Assembly: GCF_050529585.1 (NCBI RefSeq)
Contig: NZ_CP172882.1
Coordinates: 744,001-808,000, forward strand
From: Enterococcus_D sp050529585
Lineage (GTDB): Bacteria; Bacillota; Bacilli; Lactobacillales; Enterococcaceae
Reading direction: 5' to 3'
Length of the DNA: 64,000 nt
Position numbers and translations under genes: made by a program. The notes beneath the pieces are model-generated. The model worked only from the letters and a program-made list of their open reading frames with translations. It was not told the DNA's origin and ran no database searches. Below are positions 62,895 to 64,000 of this stretch, piece by piece. Positions within the stretch are counted from its first letter, which is position 1. The number at the start of each line of letters is the position of its first letter.

Positions 62895-63332
62895 ATGGGA
62901 AAGCCAATTGAACAAGCGTTGGATGAATGTCTTTTTTTTAGTGTAAAAAAATTGGATCGTCTTTTAAATAAAATGGCAGATGAAGCATTTCGAAAAACTG
63001 GTTTAGCACCGACATACGGGTTTATTTTATTAGTCCTGAAAGAAAAAGATGGTATACCACAAAAGGACATTGCAGAAGTCTTATTTTCTGCACCATCAAC
63101 GATTGCTCGCTTTGTCGAAAAATTAGAACACAAAGGGTTAATCAAAACAGTGACAGATGGACGCAAATCCCTCGTATATTTAACTGATAAAGGCAAGGAT
63201 CTTTCTCAATTGATTGATACGAGTTGGGATGAACTTCATGATGCATATGGAGATATATTGGGCCATAAAGAAAGTGATATGCTTGCTAGTAAATTAAGCG
63301 ATACAGCAGAGCAGCTAAAAAAAGTAAAATAA
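62895..63332 (+). CDS. MarR family transcriptional regulator
   Basis: 145 residues with the MarR winged helix: IPQKDIAEVLFSAPSTIARFVEKLEHKGLIKTVTDGRKSLVYLT (in part), about residues 50-95, including the DGRKS wing. AAGGAGGGG precedes the ATG. The gene and the downstream MFS transporter share a promoter element, so it probably represses both itself and the transporter; its inducer is unknown. Confidence 0.9.
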   Translation: MGKPIEQALDECLFFSVKKLDRLLNKMADEAFRKTGLAPTYGFILLVLKEKDGIPQKDIAEVLFSAPSTIARFVEKLEHKGLIKTVTDGRKSLVYLTDKGKDLSQLIDTSWDELHDAYGDILGHKESDMLASKLSDTAEQLKKVK

Positions 63333-63352
63333 AATTTTTTACACAAAACAGT

Positions 63353-63381
63353 TGCATGTACACCTAATTTAAGTTATCCTT
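63353..63381 (+). promoter_or_regulatory. Promoter of the MFS gene with the same operator element
   Basis: TTGCAT (63353-63358), 17-base spacer, TATCCT (63376-63381). TTGCATGTACACCTAATTT differs from the MarR promoter element at one position. Confidence 0.65.
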
Positions 63382-63409
63382 GCACATGTAAATGAAAGGA
63401 GGGAAATAT

Positions 63410-64000
63410 TGAATAAAAAAAGAATAGTCATGTTCATTGGGATCGTAGCTGTTGCCATCAACATGCGATTGCCTATCACAGCAATTCCTCCTTTACTCTC
63501 TGATTTTGAGAAAACATATGGACTTTCCAGCAACTTAATCGGTTTATTGACATCGATACCCCTTTTGACATTTGCTGTATCTTCGCCAATTCTAGTAAGA
63601 ATTGCTAGAAAATTAGGGAATGAGATTACTATAGCAATTTTTTTGATCCTTTTAGGAGTTGGCAGTTTCTTAAGAATTCAGGATAAAATTGGCATGCTGC
63701 TCATAGGGACATTTCTCATTGGATTAGGTATTTCTAGTGCGAATGTATTGCTGCCCGCGGTTATCAAACAACGGCTAAAAAATCCCCTTATCGGTATCAC
63801 TGCTTACAGTACATCAATGCTTTTTGTAGGTGCAATAGGCACAGGCACTACAGGACTATTGAGTGTTCATTATTCACTTAGGAATATTTTGATGGGATTA
63901 TCGATCATTTCAGTAATCAGTATCATTGGTTGGCTTCCGCTAATGCAATCCCCTTCTTATACCCAAACTGACAATAGCAAGAGACACGCAACATCGTCAG
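63410..64000 (+). CDS. MFS transporter, CynX/NimT-like (3' partial)
   Basis: Open frame from TTG 63410 (AAAGGAGGG upstream) to the right edge, 197 codons visible. It begins MNKKRIVMFIGIVAVAINMR and shows the RLPITAIPPLL segment and SNLIGLLTSIPLLTFAVSSP loop typical of cyanate/2-nitroimidazole-type permeases of the major facilitator superfamily. Six membrane segments are visible. Regulated with the MarR gene by a shared promoter element. Confidence 0.88.

Noticed and set aside
62786..62911. 41-codon TTG-started open frame (MTTNKQKKMILILIL...) upstream of the MarR gene
   Set aside because: It overlaps the MarR promoter, ribosome site and start codon, so it is probably chance or a decayed fragment rather than a gene.
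1..64000. tRNA, rRNA, CRISPR, prophage, toxin-antitoxin or restriction systems
   Set aside because: No cloverleaf-like sequences, repeat-spacer arrays, integrase, transposase or defence-system motifs were recognised in the window.

Overview
The window looks like a chromosomal segment of a low-to-moderate GC, Gram-positive lactic acid bacterium, most likely an Enterococcus (possibly of the casseliflavus/gallinarum group; the species is a guess). The evidence is strong AAGGAGG-type ribosome binding sites, frequent TTG and GTG starts, lipobox-bearing binding proteins, many PTS and sugar ABC genes, PepV and M42 peptidases, a plantarum-type manganese catalase, and a sucrose-specific IIBC/ScrB/ScrR set. 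I saw no rRNA, tRNA, CRISPR array, prophage or complete insertion sequence. Genes are compact and usually separated by strong bidirectional hairpin terminators.

Layout. 1-5.8 kb: the end of a mannoside importer operon (binding protein, two permeases) closing with a GH38 alpha-mannosidase. 5.9-8.9 kb: aldo/keto reductase, manganese catalase, CorA-type transporter. 8.9-12.0 kb: a second sugar ABC importer on the minus strand. 12.4-20.4 kb: stress and housekeeping genes (GlsB/YeaQ-type protein, Ohr, propeller-like membrane protein, PepSY-like protein, M42 aminopeptidase, thioredoxin-like protein, UspA, YtpR, HtrA, RlmH, DUF1456). 20.5-25.4 kb: MATE exporter with a cysteine-free CsoR-like repressor, TruA, methionine aminopeptidase, MsrA, GNAT. 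25.5-27.4 kb: a LOG / nucleoside deoxyribosyltransferase / deoxynucleoside kinase operon behind two NrdR-like boxes. 27.5-36.9 kb: membrane proteins, an AraC-GH39 regulator with a frameshift, an M20 amidohydrolase with an MFS transporter, DUF389, NUDIX. 37.1-45.7 kb: purine permease, sucrose utilisation cluster, Crp/Fnr regulator with a palindromic operator, orphan PTS IIC, ArsD-like protein. 45.9-49.2 kb: NMT1/ThiY-like ABC importer whose ATPase gene is frameshifted, plus a polysaccharide deacetylase. 49.3-51.8 kb: DUF1858, DUF438/hemerythrin/PAS protein and TauE/SafE exporter, the first two behind a Fur-like box. 51.9-54.8 kb: small membrane proteins, zinc alcohol dehydrogenase, zinc-ribbon protein, cysteine hydrolase. 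55.0-58.8 kb: a third sugar ABC importer with a YesL-like protein. 58.8-64 kb: NAD(P)HX dehydratase, PepV, GNAT, a small gene with a LexA-like box inside its promoter, a MarR regulator and the start of a CynX-like MFS transporter whose two promoters share a 19-bp element.

How it fits together. The region is rich in carbohydrate uptake: three importer operons that all lack an ATPase gene and so probably share an MsmX-type ATPase encoded elsewhere, plus sucrose and cellobiose-type PTS genes. In each ABC operon an inverted repeat follows the binding-protein gene, which would favour higher output of the binding protein than of the permeases. Two genes are interrupted by single-base frameshifts (the AraC-GH39 regulator and the ABC ATPase at its LSGGQ motif); each reads through perfectly after a one-base correction, so they are either recent mutations or sequencing errors. 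The most interesting regulatory signals, all inferred by eye, are the LexA-like box, the paired NrdR-like boxes, the Crp/Fnr palindrome, the CsoR-type operator and the repeated MarR-type promoter element.
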